Shown in pieces: positions 43,420 through 54,345 of a stretch of 64,000 nt of DNA. Below the pieces are notes generated by a model. The model saw only the letters and a program-made list of their open reading frames with translations. It made no database searches and was not told the DNA's origin. The stretch covers positions 1 through 64,000 of the forward strand of contig NZ_RQGH01000026.1 of the NCBI RefSeq assembly GCF_004769635.1, given 5' to 3'. The stretch is from Leptospira jelokensis (GTDB lineage: Bacteria > Spirochaetota > Leptospiria > Leptospirales > Leptospiraceae). The first letter of the stretch is position 1, and each line of letters begins with the position of its first letter. The position numbers were made by a program, and so were the translations under genes.

Positions 43420-44685
43420 ATGAGTGAAAAAGTATTCGTATTAGGCGGAGAACAAACCGACTTCCAAAGAAACTGGACCAAAGAAGGAAAAACCTTCATG
43501 TCCATGATGCGTGAAGTTTTAGATGATGCTCTTGAAAAAGTTGGCATTAGTTATGATGAAATCAAACGATTGAACAAAGAAAACCGCGTGGCTGTCTTTG
43601 TTGGAAACTTTGATGCTGAACAGTATGCAAACCAAGGACACTTGGGGGCATTTTTAACAGAAGTAAACCCTGCTCTTTTTGGTGTGCCTGGTGCTCGTTA
43701 CGAAGCCGCTTGTGCTTCTGGTTCCGTTGCCCTTGATGCTGCCATCACACATATCCGTGCGGAAGATTACGATCTCGCGATCGTCCTTGGTGTGGAAGTG
43801 ATGAAAACTGTTTCTTCTTCTGTGGGTGGTGACTTCCTTGGAACGGCTGCTTATTATGATAAAGAAGCGAAAGGAGTGCAATTTCCTTTCCCAAAACTTT
43901 TCGGAAAACTGGCAGATGTAATCTTAGAAAGATACGAACTCAAAGAAGAACGTTTTATGGATGCATTAGCTGAAATTTCTCGTATCAATTACGCAAACGC
44001 AAAACGAAACCCAAAAGCACAAACTCGTACATGGTTCATGAACAAAGAACATGCGATGGCTCGTGGTGGTGCAAACAACATGGCAGTGGGTGGAAGGCTT
44101 TGTATCACAGACTGTTCACAAGTAACAGACGGTGCTGCGGTGACGATCCTTGCTTCTAAAGACTACACAAAAGAATACGCTAAAAAAACTGGTCGTAAAA
44201 TCGATGACATCCCTCGTGTTAAGGGTTGGGGCCACCGAGTGGCACCAATTACCTTTGAAGCAAAAAAACAAGAATCCGTTGGGGACAAATACATCCTTCC
44301 ATGGACTCGCCAAACGGTAAAAGATGCTTACAAACGTGCTGACCTGGATGTAAAAAACATTGATGTGTTTGAAACACATGACTGTTTCACTTCTTCTGAG
44401 TATGCTGCGATTTCTGCATTTGGAATCTCAGAGCCAGGAAAAGAACACATTGCCATTGAAGAAGGAACGATTGACTTTGGTGGTAAAAAACCAATCAATC
44501 CATCCGGTGGTCTTATCGGTGTGGGTCACCCTGTGGGCGCATCTGGCGTTCGTATGATGCTCGACCTTTACAAACAAGTCACAAACACAGCGGGTGATTA
44601 CCAAGTGAAAGGAGCAAAGAACGGTCTTATGCTCAACATTGGTGGATCTGCTACGACGAACTTCGTGTTCATCTTAGGAAAGTAA
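43420..44685 (+). CDS. thiolase (acetyl-CoA acetyltransferase, SCP2-like type)
   Basis: Thiolase fold. The nucleophilic Cys is in [15 protein letters not shown], the His in [17 protein letters not shown], with [13 protein letters not shown] before it. The usual C-terminal Cys-x-Gly motif is replaced by [15 protein letters not shown], so the second catalytic Cys is absent, as in SCP2-type and other non-degradative thiolases. The RBS TTAGGAG is close. It forms an operon with the 3-hydroxyacyl-CoA dehydrogenase. In that context acyl-CoA cleavage is the expected reaction, but the missing Cys may change it. Confidence 0.9.
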   Translation: MSEKVFVLGGEQTDFQRNWTKEGKTFMSMMREVLDDALEKVGISYDEIKRLNKENRVAVFVGNFDAEQYANQGHLGAFLTEVNPALFGVPGARYEAACASGSVALDAAITHIRAEDYDLAIVLGVEVMKTVSSSVGGDFLGTAAYYDKEAKGVQFPFPKLFGKLADVILERYELKEERFMDALAEISRINYANAKRNPKAQTRTWFMNKEHAMARGGANNMAVGGRLCITDCSQVTDGAAVTILASKDYTKEYAKKTGRKIDDIPRVKGWGHRVAPITFEAKKQESVGDKYILPWTRQTVKDAYKRADLDVKNIDVFETHDCFTSSEYAAISAFGISEPGKEHIAIEEGTIDFGGKKPINPSGGLIGVGHPVGASGVRMMLDLYKQVTNTAGDYQVKGAKNGLMLNIGGSATTNFVFILGK

Positions 44686-44689
44686 ACCA

Positions 44690-45127
44690 GTGAGTTCGCT
44701 GAATACAGAAAAATGGAATCGGATTTTAGTCCGGTTCCTCCTTGCCTTTTCATTTTGGGAAGCGGTATCCATCCCCCTTCGTATGTTATTTTTTGCAAAG
44801 TTTTACTTTGATCCAACATTAAAAGAGATGTTTGTTCCCATAACAGATGTTTTTTGGTTAGGACCTGTGTTCAGCGATCTAACATTCACTCTTGCATTCG
44901 GTTTTTTGTATGCACTGATGAAGGAATCCCTACCACAAGGCCTTGTGGGTGGTTTTTTTGTGGGAATTTTAGTTTCCATCATTGGATTTGTATCCCCTAT
45001 GCTTTGGACCATATCTTTAACCAATTTTTTTCCTTCTCAATTGGTTTGGGTTTGGGTTGCGTACTATTCTCTTTTTACAATATCCACTGCTGTGATTTAT
45101 TCGGTAGGTTGGAACGAAGAAGGATAA
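44690..45127 (+). CDS. hypothetical membrane protein (four helices)
   Basis: 145 residues from a GTG with AGGAAAG upstream, 4 bp after the thiolase stop. Four predicted membrane helices at about 15-40, 55-72, 80-105 and 118-138. Motifs such as SFWEAVSIPLRMLFF are not known to me. Its position makes it the third gene of the fatty-acid operon, but the sequence shows no enzymatic residues. The 109 bp after it hold no gene before the convergent receptor gene. Confidence 0.75.
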   Translation: MSSLNTEKWNRILVRFLLAFSFWEAVSIPLRMLFFAKFYFDPTLKEMFVPITDVFWLGPVFSDLTFTLAFGFLYALMKESLPQGLVGGFFVGILVSIIGFVSPMLWTISLTNFFPSQLVWVWVAYYSLFTISTAVIYSVGWNEEG

Positions 45128-45236
45128 AGAATCTCAAACAAAGTACTTAGCAACAACCTAACCTATCCACTTGTGAAGGCAAATGGATACGTAAGGTTTG
45201 TTCCCATCATATTTCGAAACGTCCATTAAAGCAAAG

Positions 45237-46928
45237 TTAAAACTGAAACCGGAAGGCAACTGAATCAAGTCTGTCGGCCACCTGATCTAGGTTCGAGATG
45301 GATTCTTCTATGGCAGCTACTGTCTGTTTTTGTTCGCTTGCAGCAGCTGATAATTCTTCCACTATCGATGAAGTATGGGTCAATTGATTTTGGATATTCT
45401 CCATATTCTTAAGAACACTTGATGATTTTTCTTCTGTACCTTCCGTTGAACCACTGATCTTTTCTGAACTTGCTTTGGTGACTTCCGAGTTACTCAGGAT
45501 TTTTTCCATCTCTGTTTGAACGGTTTCAAATTCTCTTGAGCCAAGTTCCACCTCAGATAATCCTTCTTCGATATCAGAGACGGTTTGTAAGATCTTCGTT
45601 GTGAGTTCATTGATGAATACAGAAATCTCTTTGGCAGATTTCTTAGATTGTTCTGCGAGCAGACCAACCTCACCGGCAACAACTGCAAATCCTTTGCCAG
45701 CATCTCCAGCCCTTGCAGATTCGATAGATGCATTTAACGATAGTAAGTTGGTTTTTTCAGATATGGCCGCGATCGTTTCTGTAATTTTTCGGATGGCTTT
45801 TGTTTTTTCGCCTAAATCTTTTATGGACTCTGAAGTTTTAAAAATCTGATTTTTTGCTTTAAAAAATTGTGCCATCGCAGTATCCGATCGGTTTTTGCCC
45901 TGCATCGCAATTTGATGGGCAAGATTTGATTCCAATTTGACCGCTTTGGATTCAGATCGAATGCTTAAGATTAGATGGTTTAAAGCATCCATTTGGTGAA
46001 AGATAGATTCAGAACTCTCTCTTGTCACATTACTTGAATTAGAAAGTGAATGCATAGCAAGTGATAACTCATTGAAAGCAACATGGATGTGTTCAACGGC
46101 TTTTGTGAGGCCTTTGATTTGTGTTTTGACAATTTCAGCATTGCCGATGAGTTGCGAAATCATACCCCGAAACTCAAATTGCGTTTTTTTGATGAGTTGT
46201 AAAACTTCGGCGTAATCTCCTCCATTCTCCAACTCGACATCAAATTTTAAGTGTCCTTGGTATAAGTTTTTTAAATACTCGATCAGTTTTAAAAATGAGT
46301 GTCTGTTCTTTTTGATTTTCCAAAACCCCAAAAGAGAAGTGAGTGCAAAAAGAAGGAATCCCATTCCAAACACAAAGGTTTTGGAAACAAAATTGATTTC
46401 TACCATGCTAAAGGAAGAAAAAAGTACCAGAAGGAAGAAACTAACGAAGATTTGGATCAGATAAATGGATAATGAAGAAAGTCCGGATAACATTCCTGGT
46501 TTGGATGTTCCTTTCCATTTCCCAGAATTCATTTTTGCATAAAGGATTTCTGCGTTTTTGATTTGGCTTTTGGTTGCCTTTGTGCGAACCGACATATACC
46601 CGATGTGTTTTCCATCTTCGTAAATGGGAGAAACATTGGCATCCACCCAATAATAGTCCCCATTTTTGCATCGATTTTTAACGAGTCCAACCCATGAATT
46701 TTGAAGTTTCACTGTGTCCCAAAGGTCACGGAATGCTTCCTGTGGCATGTCAGGGTGCCTGATGAGATTGTGTGGTTGCCCGATCAGTTCGTCTTCAGTA
46801 TATCCACTAATTTTTAAGAAGTCTTCGTTCACATATGTGATGATGCCTTTTAAATCTGTTTTCGAAGTGATTTTGGTTCCTTCTTGGAATTCTACTTCGT
46901 GGTTTGTGATGGGTAGGTTCTTACGCAT
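45237..46928 (-). CDS. PAS-containing methyl-accepting chemotaxis protein (Aer-like)
   Basis: 563 residues. The N-terminal PAS domain (about 15-125) has [20 protein letters not shown], then [20 protein letters not shown] and [15 protein letters not shown], as in Aer, which binds FAD and senses redox state. Two membrane helices (about 150-205) follow, and the C-terminal signalling domain has the CheA/CheW-binding hairpin [20 protein letters not shown] and [11 protein letters not shown]. There is no periplasmic ligand domain, so sensing is cytoplasmic. Spirochaetes have several such receptors; the partner kinase is elsewhere. Confidence 0.93.
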   Translation of the reverse strand: MRKNLPITNHEVEFQEGTKITSKTDLKGIITYVNEDFLKISGYTEDELIGQPHNLIRHPDMPQEAFRDLWDTVKLQNSWVGLVKNRCKNGDYYWVDANVSPIYEDGKHIGYMSVRTKATKSQIKNAEILYAKMNSGKWKGTSKPGMLSGLSSLSIYLIQIFVSFFLLVLFSSFSMVEINFVSKTFVFGMGFLLFALTSLLGFWKIKKNRHSFLKLIEYLKNLYQGHLKFDVELENGGDYAEVLQLIKKTQFEFRGMISQLIGNAEIVKTQIKGLTKAVEHIHVAFNELSLAMHSLSNSSNVTRESSESIFHQMDALNHLILSIRSESKAVKLESNLAHQIAMQGKNRSDTAMAQFFKAKNQIFKTSESIKDLGEKTKAIRKITETIAAISEKTNLLSLNASIESARAGDAGKGFAVVAGEVGLLAEQSKKSAKEISVFINELTTKILQTVSDIEEGLSEVELGSREFETVQTEMEKILSNSEVTKASSEKISGSTEGTEEKSSSVLKNMENIQNQLTHTSSIVEELSAAASEQKQTVAAIEESISNLDQVADRLDSVAFRFQF

Positions 46929-47032
46929 ACACTTTCAGTTCCATTTTTTGAGACATGGAGGAAAGTTTTTAGGTAAAGCCCGTAACAAGCAAGCAAAATA
47001 GAAGTACGCAAAAACGATTCTTGTGCATTGGC

Positions 47033-47059
47033 TTGACAATTTTTATTTTTTCATAAAAT
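47033..47059 (+). promoter_or_regulatory. candidate promoter of the first SpoIIE-type phosphatase gene
   Basis: TTGACA (47033-47038, perfect -35) is followed after 15 bp by TAAAAT (47054-47059, 5 of 6 matches). The spacing is slightly short. The implied start is about 18 bp before the ATG at 47084. Confidence 0.5.
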
Positions 47060-47083
47060 CACTTACGGATTCCTCGATACTTC

Positions 47084-49375
47084 ATGTTTAAGACTATATT
47101 TTTACCTCTCACCATTCGTTTAGAAGCATTTACTCATTTAGTTCCTGTTCCATTTGCGATTTATATGGCTTCCATCACACAAGAATACAGTGCCAGCGAA
47201 TGGCTGTTATTCCTCTTTATTTGTGTGACAAGTGGAAGCCTCATGGTTCTCGGGGGATGTTTTTGGCGTTACTTGGTCTTAAAAAAAATTTCAATCCAAT
47301 TTGAAAGTCTGCAATCAGAAAAGAAAACTGATTCTTATACAATAGGTTCCAATCAAAAAGCAAAAGAACTAAAACTTTTTTTATACAGATACCCTTTTTA
47401 TGAAGGATTCATCATCATATTACGTTGGTTTGTGGGAGTAGGTCTTATATTTTTTGTCACTCCTTTCTTCGATTTGTACAGGCCCACCTTGTGGACAACT
47501 TTCATTCTGTATATGATCATGATCCCACCAATTTCCTTTGTTGCTTATTATTTCATTTCCGAAAATGCATTCCGAAATTTATTCAAACTCCCATTAATTC
47601 GACCAATTGCAATTGAGCCAAATGAAATTCCAAAATTTGATTATTTCAAACGAATTCTCATTTCTTTTTTTGCACTTGCAGCTTTACCTGTTACAGTTTT
47701 AGGATACATGCTCATCTCCAGTGCCAACGGAAATTTGAATGTAGCAAACCCTTCCTTACAAGTGGTCATCATAGGCATTATTTTTATTTTCCCCTTGGTG
47801 TTTGTGGCTTATTTAGTGGCAAAGGCCGTAAGACAAGGCTTAAGTGAAACAAGTCACATCTTAGACGAACTTTCAAAAGGTAACTTTTCTGTTGTTTCCA
47901 TGCCATCCTCTGGTGACGACTTTGGACAACAATCCTTTCACCTGAACCGAGTGATCCAACAACTCAATACCATGTATACTGAGATTTTTACTTTGAATGT
48001 TGGATTGGAGAGTAAAGTAAAGGAACGAACGTTAGAGTTGGAAAACTCTTTAGAAGAAGTAAAAAAACTAAAATTCCAACAAGATGGGGACTATTTTTTA
48101 ACCCACCTACTACTCAAACCACTTGGGAAAAACCAAGTGAAAAGTGAGGTTGTATCCATTGATTTTTTCTTAAAACAAAAGAAGAAATTTGAGTTTAAAG
48201 GAAAAGAATATGAAATTGGTGGTGATCTAAACATCGCTCACAATGTAATTTTACAAGGGAAAAATTTTTCAGTTTTTGTGAACTCTGATGCAATGGGAAA
48301 ATCCATGCAAGGGGCTGGTGGCGCACTTGTGTTAGGTGCCGTTTTTCAATCCATCATTGAGCGCACCAATTTATCATCAAACACTTACAACCAGTCACCG
48401 GAACGTTGGTTAAAGAATGCCTTCATCGAAATGCATAAGATCTTTGAAGGATTTGATGGAAGTATGCTTGTTTCTCTTGTGATTGGACTTATCGAAGAAG
48501 AAACAGGGTTTTTATACTTTATCAATGCTGAACATCCTTGGTTAATTTTATACAGGGACGAAAAGGCAAGTTTTTTGGAAAACGAACTGAGTTACCGAAA
48601 ATTAGGAACCAAAGGATTAAACTCAGGAATCTTCATCAAAACATTTCGTTTGTACCCAGGAGATACCATCATCAGTGGTTCTGACGGTAGGGATGATATT
48701 TTGTTATTCAGCGAACAAAAAGAATCGGCTCAAAGGCAAATCAACCAAGACGAAAATTTAATCCTTTCTTATGTCGAACAAGGGAAAGGTGATTTGAATT
48801 CTATTTTTGAAGTTTTGACTCAAAACGGAGAAATCACGGATGATTTGTCTTTGATTCGAGTTTATTACAAGGGAAATGGAAACCAAAACTTTAACGAAAC
48901 GGTTTCTAAATCCTACCAAACTGCAAAAAAACATGTAGAGTTGGGCAATATTGATGCTGCAATAGAATCCCTTCAAAAACAAATCCTAAGCCAACCGGTC
49001 ACAAACAAACGATTTCATAAATTATTAGCAAAACTTCATTTCAAAAGAAAAGAATATTCGGAAGCGATTGAACATGCGCAAGTGTATTTAGAGAGCCATC
49101 CATATGACATTGGTTTTATGGAGTTAGGTTCTATTTTGCTACGAAAGGCCGGAAAAATCAATGAAGCCATTGAAATTGCAGAACGAATTCGACTTCGCGA
49201 ACCGAAAGCTGTAAAAAATACCTTCCATTTGATTCGTTTGTATTTGGAAAAAGAAAACGCACAAAGGGCAAAAGAATTACTAGCAGAATGGGAAAACTTA
49301 TATCCGGAAGAAAAAGAAAGAACAAAAAAATGGAAACAAATTCTGAGATTAAAATTTCCGAATCTCTTGATTTAA
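47084..49375 (+). CDS. membrane SpoIIE-type Ser/Thr phosphatase with HAMP and TPR
   Basis: 763 residues: about six membrane helices in the first 270 residues, a HAMP-like linker (about 265-310), a coiled coil, and a PP2C-type SpoIIE domain with EIGGDLNIAH, VNSDAMGKSMQGAGGALV and the terminal SGSDGRDDI, the Asp residues that hold the metals. The last 130 residues are TPR-like (ESLQKQILSQPVTNKRFHKL and following helices). Such phosphatases act on anti-anti-sigma STAS proteins (family knowledge). None lies nearby. A paralogue without TPR follows. Confidence 0.9.
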   Translation: MFKTIFLPLTIRLEAFTHLVPVPFAIYMASITQEYSASEWLLFLFICVTSGSLMVLGGCFWRYLVLKKISIQFESLQSEKKTDSYTIGSNQKAKELKLFLYRYPFYEGFIIILRWFVGVGLIFFVTPFFDLYRPTLWTTFILYMIMIPPISFVAYYFISENAFRNLFKLPLIRPIAIEPNEIPKFDYFKRILISFFALAALPVTVLGYMLISSANGNLNVANPSLQVVIIGIIFIFPLVFVAYLVAKAVRQGLSETSHILDELSKGNFSVVSMPSSGDDFGQQSFHLNRVIQQLNTMYTEIFTLNVGLESKVKERTLELENSLEEVKKLKFQQDGDYFLTHLLLKPLGKNQVKSEVVSIDFFLKQKKKFEFKGKEYEIGGDLNIAHNVILQGKNFSVFVNSDAMGKSMQGAGGALVLGAVFQSIIERTNLSSNTYNQSPERWLKNAFIEMHKIFEGFDGSMLVSLVIGLIEEETGFLYFINAEHPWLILYRDEKASFLENELSYRKLGTKGLNSGIFIKTFRLYPGDTIISGSDGRDDILLFSEQKESAQRQINQDENLILSYVEQGKGDLNSIFEVLTQNGEITDDLSLIRVYYKGNGNQNFNETVSKSYQTAKKHVELGNIDAAIESLQKQILSQPVTNKRFHKLLAKLHFKRKEYSEAIEHAQVYLESHPYDIGFMELGSILLRKAGKINEAIEIAERIRLREPKAVKNTFHLIRLYLEKENAQRAKELLAEWENLYPEEKERTKKWKQILRLKFPNLLI

Positions 49376-49414
49376 TCTCCGTCTTATAGTATCGTTTTCG
49401 GTATCATTTCTCGT

Positions 49415-51217
49415 ATGACGACCATGAACAGAAAATCTTTATTTTGGGATCTGACATTAAAACTAGAGGCTTTCACTCATACTGTACCTGTGCCCTTTGC
49501 CGTTTATTATGCCATCATCACCCAAAAGATGGAACCAAACCATTGGAAAATATTCATAGCTTTATGTCTCGTATTTGCCACAGGGATCGGACTTTTAGGA
49601 ACTTTTATCAGACATTTGCTTTTAAAGTATCTATTTGCAAAAATAGAACGGATGAAACTTCCAAACACTGGCACATCTTCCCTTTCTAAAGAAGAACTGG
49701 CTTACGCAAAATCAGTAAAAATTTTACTTTTCCGGTATCCACTAGTTGAAGCTATCATTATCGTAATACGTTGGTTATCTGGTGTGATACCAATTAGTTT
49801 GTTATTTTTTTATTTGGTCGAGTACACACCTTCGGTTACAAGATCTGCCATATTCACATTTGTGATGATTGCTCCCATTTCATTTGTAACCTATTATTTT
49901 ATCACAGAAAACTCCATTCGTAATTTATTTGATTTACCACAATTCCAAAATATCGAACTTCAAGAAAAGGATATTCCAAAGTTTAATTATTTCACAAGGA
50001 TACTTGTCGCATTTTTTAGTTTGGCGGCACTTCCTTTTGTCATATTTTCATACATTTTATATTCTTTGGCCTCTGGTGAAATAGCCGTCGCTGACCCAAT
50101 GATCCCTATCGTTACCGTTTCTTTTATCTTCATTGTTCCACTCGTTGTTTGTTCCTACGTTGTGGCAAAGTCAGTAAATGAAGGTTTAAACGAAACCAGT
50201 CGGTCTTTGGGCGAATTGGCGAAAGGGAATTTTAATGTGATCGTAAATCCCAGATCGAGTGATGACTTCGCCAAACAAGCATTTTACTTAAACTCGGTCA
50301 TTGGAACCTTAAAAAATATGTACCAAGAAATTCGAGATTTAAACGAAGGATTGGAAGAAAAAGTCACGTTAAGAACAGATGAATTAAACCAGTCATTATT
50401 GGATTTAAGCAAATTGAAAGTGCAACAAGATGGAGATTATTTTCTAATTTACCAACTCTTAAACCCATTTGCCATCAAAGATATCAGTAGTAAGTATTTC
50501 CAAGTAGACCATTTTCTAAGACAAAAAAAGTCATTTGAATACAAAAACAGAAAGTATGAGATTGGTGGTGATATCAATATTTCTCATACCATTCATCTCA
50601 ATGAGCAAAAGTATCTTTTATTTGTAAATGCGGATGCGATGGGAAAATCAATGCAGGGAGCAGGTGGGGCCTTGGTTTTTGGTTCGGTATTCCAATCCAT
50701 CGTACAAAGGACCAAAACCGATACGAGGTTCCAAACCCTAAGCCCTGATGAATGGCTCAAATCCACTTTCCAAGAACTACAATTGATTTTTGAAACGTTT
50801 GATGGGACTATGTTGGTTTCCTTAAGTTTGGGACTCATTGCCGAAGCGACTGGTAAACTTTTTTTCCTCAATGCCGAACATCCGATGATTGTTTTATTTC
50901 GAAATGGAAAAGCAAATTATTTGTTTCCGACCATTACCTACCGAAAATTGGGTACACTTGGCGCCAACTCTGCAAAAGAAGTCAATGAGTTCCAATTGCA
51001 ACCCAAGGATGTTTTGCTCATCGGGTCTGATGGAAAGGACGATCTACTTTCAAAAAATCCAGAAGGAGAATGGGAAGTTTTATCTGAGGATGAAAATTTC
51101 CTAGAAATTGTGGAAAGTACAGGAGCCAATTTAGAAGACATGATCCGAGAAATCGATTCCACTGGCCAAGTGATCGACGATATTTCCATCATCCGTATTT
51201 CGTATAAAACAGAATGA
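49415..51217 (+). CDS. membrane SpoIIE-type Ser/Thr phosphatase, paralogue without TPR
   Basis: Aligns with the upstream protein over its first 600 residues: membrane part, HAMP, coiled coil, then EIGGDINISH, VNADAMGKSMQGAGGALVFG and LLIGSDGKDDLL, all catalytic Asp kept. The C-terminal TPR tail is absent. It begins 39 bp after the upstream stop, so the pair arose by tandem duplication. The helix KLEAFTHTVPVPFAVYYAIIT near the start is shared with RLEAFTHLVPVPFAIYMASI of the neighbour. Both may report the same type of membrane signal to different targets. Confidence 0.9.
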   Translation: MTTMNRKSLFWDLTLKLEAFTHTVPVPFAVYYAIITQKMEPNHWKIFIALCLVFATGIGLLGTFIRHLLLKYLFAKIERMKLPNTGTSSLSKEELAYAKSVKILLFRYPLVEAIIIVIRWLSGVIPISLLFFYLVEYTPSVTRSAIFTFVMIAPISFVTYYFITENSIRNLFDLPQFQNIELQEKDIPKFNYFTRILVAFFSLAALPFVIFSYILYSLASGEIAVADPMIPIVTVSFIFIVPLVVCSYVVAKSVNEGLNETSRSLGELAKGNFNVIVNPRSSDDFAKQAFYLNSVIGTLKNMYQEIRDLNEGLEEKVTLRTDELNQSLLDLSKLKVQQDGDYFLIYQLLNPFAIKDISSKYFQVDHFLRQKKSFEYKNRKYEIGGDINISHTIHLNEQKYLLFVNADAMGKSMQGAGGALVFGSVFQSIVQRTKTDTRFQTLSPDEWLKSTFQELQLIFETFDGTMLVSLSLGLIAEATGKLFFLNAEHPMIVLFRNGKANYLFPTITYRKLGTLGANSAKEVNEFQLQPKDVLLIGSDGKDDLLSKNPEGEWEVLSEDENFLEIVESTGANLEDMIREIDSTGQVIDDISIIRISYKTE

Positions 51218-51308
51218 ACGGAAGATAAATTGATTCAATTCTCTACCTCTTTCTTTTCGTCGGACTTCTAATTTATTTCCCAAGTATTGGGCAAAAACCG
51301 TCCAATAC

Positions 51309-52706
51309 ATGGAACTAGGAATGAACCAAACCAAACTCAAAACTCCCGTCAAAATGGGATATGGACTTGCTGAAACAGGTATAACAGCTGTTCAACTTTT
51401 CACTCAAATTTATCTTTTAAAATACTACACAGAAATTGTTGGCCTAAACTCCAGTTTAGCAGGCATTGCACTGTCTATATCAGTGATTTGGGATGCCATC
51501 AGTGACCCTCTTATGGGTAGGATTTCCGACCATACCCATTCTCGATTTGGTAGGAGGAGGCCCTATATTTTAATTGGAGGAATCCTTTTAGCGATTTCTG
51601 TGCTTTTACTTTTTTCTCCACCTCAGATTGCTTCTCAAATTGGGAAATTTTCTTATTTGCTAAGTGTGTATCTTTTAGTGAACACAGCGATGACAATCAT
51701 CTCCGTACCTCATATTGCTCTTGGTGGGGAACTCAGTTTTGAACGAAACGAGAGGACTTCTGTATTTGGATGGCGTTTGTTCTTTAGTAATATTGGAATG
51801 CTTATAGGAATGATTGTTCCCGCAGCAATCTTACAATCGCTAGGTGATGAAAGTTCAAAACAAAATATCATCACTTCACGGACTACAGCAGGTGAAATTG
51901 TTTCCCTTGTGATTTTGGTTTCCTCTCTCATCACTTTTTGGGTCACAAAGGGAAAAGATACAATCCAATCGGATAAAACCAAACAACTTCCTTTTTTCCA
52001 GTCATTTGGATCTGTTTTAAAAAATAGGATGTTTCTCATTTTATTATTTGCTTTTGTGATCGCGACCATTGGTAGAACATTTAATTCTGCGATCGCATTG
52101 TACTATTATGAATACCGTTTGGGTTTAAAAGAATCACAAGTTGTCATCAATATCTTATTACCTTTTTTTTTAGTGCTGATGGTATCCATTGGGTTTTGGG
52201 TTTGGATTTCAAAAAAAATTGGAAAAAAAATTCCGGCCTTTTTTGGTGTCTTTGGACTTGGACTTCTTACCGTCATCGTTTATCCTTTGTTCCCATATGG
52301 AGAACTTAGACCTCCCCTCATTGCGGCATTTTTCGGAGGAATCTTTGCAGGTTCCATTTTAATTATGGATTCCATCCTAACCGATGTGGTTGATTATGAT
52401 GAGTTCAAAACAGGAGAAAAACGAGAAGGTCTCTATTTTGGAATTTGGAAAATGGGTGTTAAGTTCTCTCAAGCTTTTGGGATTGCCATCACTGGATTTT
52501 TACTCGATATCATTGGATTCCAAAATGGCCTCACAACCCAATCACCAGAAGTTGGATTCAGACTTGCCATGATCTTTGGCCCAGGTGTTGGATTTTTCTT
52601 TATCTTGGGTTCCCTACTCTTTTTATTTTTTCCCTTATCTGATTCCAAACACATCCAAGTGCAAAGGATATTAACAAAAAGAACCTTGAAAAACATGAAA
52701 CGGTAA
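51309..52706 (+). CDS. GPH-family (MelB-like) sugar:cation symporter
   Basis: A major-facilitator transporter with 12 helices. GYGLAETGITAVQLFTQIYL at the start, then IWDAISDPLMGRISDHTHSRFGRRRPYIL, the signature of glycoside-pentoside-hexuronide symporters, in which the two Asp in helix II bind the cation (family knowledge). The later DVVDYDEFKTGEKREGLYFG motif also fits. The substrate cannot be read. It begins about 90 bp after the phosphatase gene and ends 7 bp before the next gene, an adenylate cyclase, so transport and cAMP signalling may be linked. Confidence 0.9.
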   Translation: MELGMNQTKLKTPVKMGYGLAETGITAVQLFTQIYLLKYYTEIVGLNSSLAGIALSISVIWDAISDPLMGRISDHTHSRFGRRRPYILIGGILLAISVLLLFSPPQIASQIGKFSYLLSVYLLVNTAMTIISVPHIALGGELSFERNERTSVFGWRLFFSNIGMLIGMIVPAAILQSLGDESSKQNIITSRTTAGEIVSLVILVSSLITFWVTKGKDTIQSDKTKQLPFFQSFGSVLKNRMFLILLFAFVIATIGRTFNSAIALYYYEYRLGLKESQVVINILLPFFLVLMVSIGFWVWISKKIGKKIPAFFGVFGLGLLTVIVYPLFPYGELRPPLIAAFFGGIFAGSILIMDSILTDVVDYDEFKTGEKREGLYFGIWKMGVKFSQAFGIAITGFLLDIIGFQNGLTTQSPEVGFRLAMIFGPGVGFFFILGSLLFLFFPLSDSKHIQVQRILTKRTLKNMKR

Positions 52707-52713
52707 TTACAAT

Positions 52714-54288
52714 ATGAAACCTATGAGAGAAAATAAAAAGGTTCAGTTTTTTGCATTTCTTAGCATTTACTTCATTGTACCTTTTTCTGCCTGTTTTTTC
52801 ACTTTAATTTTTGCCAATTATACAAGTACCGCTTTTTTACCTGAAAAATTTTTGGCCTTGTTTGAGGCAACACGCACCACAAATGATTTCACCTTATTCG
52901 CGTTAACATGGGCACCATTCCCCATCATCACTTCCATTTTATTATTTTATAGTATGCCAGTTGCCAATTACATTTTCAAAAAAGAAAAATGTAACATCAT
53001 TTCAGAAGAAAGGGCAAGATACCGTATCGTCCATTCCCCGATGATCATCAGTTTGTTTGGGTTTATCGGTTGGGAACTTTCTACATTTTTATCAGTTCTT
53101 AGGATTGATACTTTGTATCCAGATGCCCCTCCGCAAAGTATCCTGACAGTCACCATTTTATTTGCTTTCTGGGGTCTTTTTGCTTTTGCCTTTTCTTATT
53201 CCACTACTAATTTTTTAAACAAAACATTAATCATTCCGAATGTGTTCCCAACAGGAGGACTCGGCAAATATGCAAAGGGAAAACAATTTTCTATCGTCAC
53301 AAAACAAATTATTTTTTGGACAGCCTCCACATTATTCCCAATCATCCTTCTGATTTTTGGTCTTTTACAAAGGACAAACCAAAACCTATTCCAATTACAC
53401 ACTCTCCTCCATACGGATGTTCTGTTTGAAGTGATTGCCATCATGTTGTTTTTTTCCTTTTTATTCTCTGTTACCTTTGCGATCAGTTTGCAACACCCAT
53501 TAAACCAAATCGAATCGGCAACAGAACTCATCAAAGAACAAAAGTTTGATACCAGAGTCACCATATTTAGTTCGGATGAACTAGGGTTACTTGGTGACGC
53601 TGTGAATGAAATGGCAGAAGGACTTGCCGAAAGAGAAAGAATCAAAGACACTTTTGGTCGCATTGTTGATCCAAGGATTAGAGATTACCTACTTTCCAAC
53701 GAACATAGTCTAGGTGGAAAAGTTGTCGAAGCCACAATTCTTTTTTCTGATTTACGCGATTTCACAAAGTTATCAGAAAAACGAACACCCGAAGAAGTAT
53801 TGTACATCCTCAACCGTTACTTCCAAGAAATGAGTAATGCCATTGAAGTCCATGGTGGGTTTATCAACAAATTCATTGGAGATGCGATTTTAGCAGTTTT
53901 TGGAACACCTATCCCGATGACCAATCATGCCGACAAAGCAGTACAAACAGCTCTTGAAATGCAAAAGAATTTAGATGAGTTGAACAAACAATTTTTAGCG
54001 GAAGGGCTCACGGAACTCAAAATGGGAATCGGAATCCATACGGGGAGTTTACTTGTTGGAAATATTGGATCAACCAACAGAATGGAATTTACGGTGATTG
54101 GTGATACTGTGAATACCGCATCACGAGTGGAGGGATTATGCAAAGGGTTACAAAAAAACCTTCTCATCACAGAAAACACCGCAAAATACTTACTCAAAAG
54201 CCAAAATTTCCGTTTGCAATTGGAAGGTGAATTTGAACTCAAAGGAAGGGAATCAAAAGAAAAGATTTTTTCTTATGCCGCCACTTGA
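52714..54288 (+). CDS. membrane adenylate cyclase with HAMP domain
   Basis: 524 residues: six membrane helices (about 10-260), a HAMP linker (HPLNQIESATELIKEQ region, about 265-310) and a class III cyclase domain (about 330-510). Catalytic residues are intact: Asp in LFSDLRDFT, Lys and Asp in NKFIGDAILAVFG, IGIHTGSLLVGN, and EFTVIGDTVNTASRVEG with Asn and Arg. The Thr in EFTVIGD is the adenine-selecting residue of many bacterial cyclases. It forms a pair with the sugar symporter upstream (7 bp). It is the third cyclase-type gene of the window. Confidence 0.93.
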   Translation: MKPMRENKKVQFFAFLSIYFIVPFSACFFTLIFANYTSTAFLPEKFLALFEATRTTNDFTLFALTWAPFPIITSILLFYSMPVANYIFKKEKCNIISEERARYRIVHSPMIISLFGFIGWELSTFLSVLRIDTLYPDAPPQSILTVTILFAFWGLFAFAFSYSTTNFLNKTLIIPNVFPTGGLGKYAKGKQFSIVTKQIIFWTASTLFPIILLIFGLLQRTNQNLFQLHTLLHTDVLFEVIAIMLFFSFLFSVTFAISLQHPLNQIESATELIKEQKFDTRVTIFSSDELGLLGDAVNEMAEGLAERERIKDTFGRIVDPRIRDYLLSNEHSLGGKVVEATILFSDLRDFTKLSEKRTPEEVLYILNRYFQEMSNAIEVHGGFINKFIGDAILAVFGTPIPMTNHADKAVQTALEMQKNLDELNKQFLAEGLTELKMGIGIHTGSLLVGNIGSTNRMEFTVIGDTVNTASRVEGLCKGLQKNLLITENTAKYLLKSQNFRLQLEGEFELKGRESKEKIFSYAAT

Positions 54289-54345
54289 AAAAGAATCTGG
54301 ATTAAAGGCTTGAATCCTTTTTTCCAATCGGGCAAACTGGTCCTT

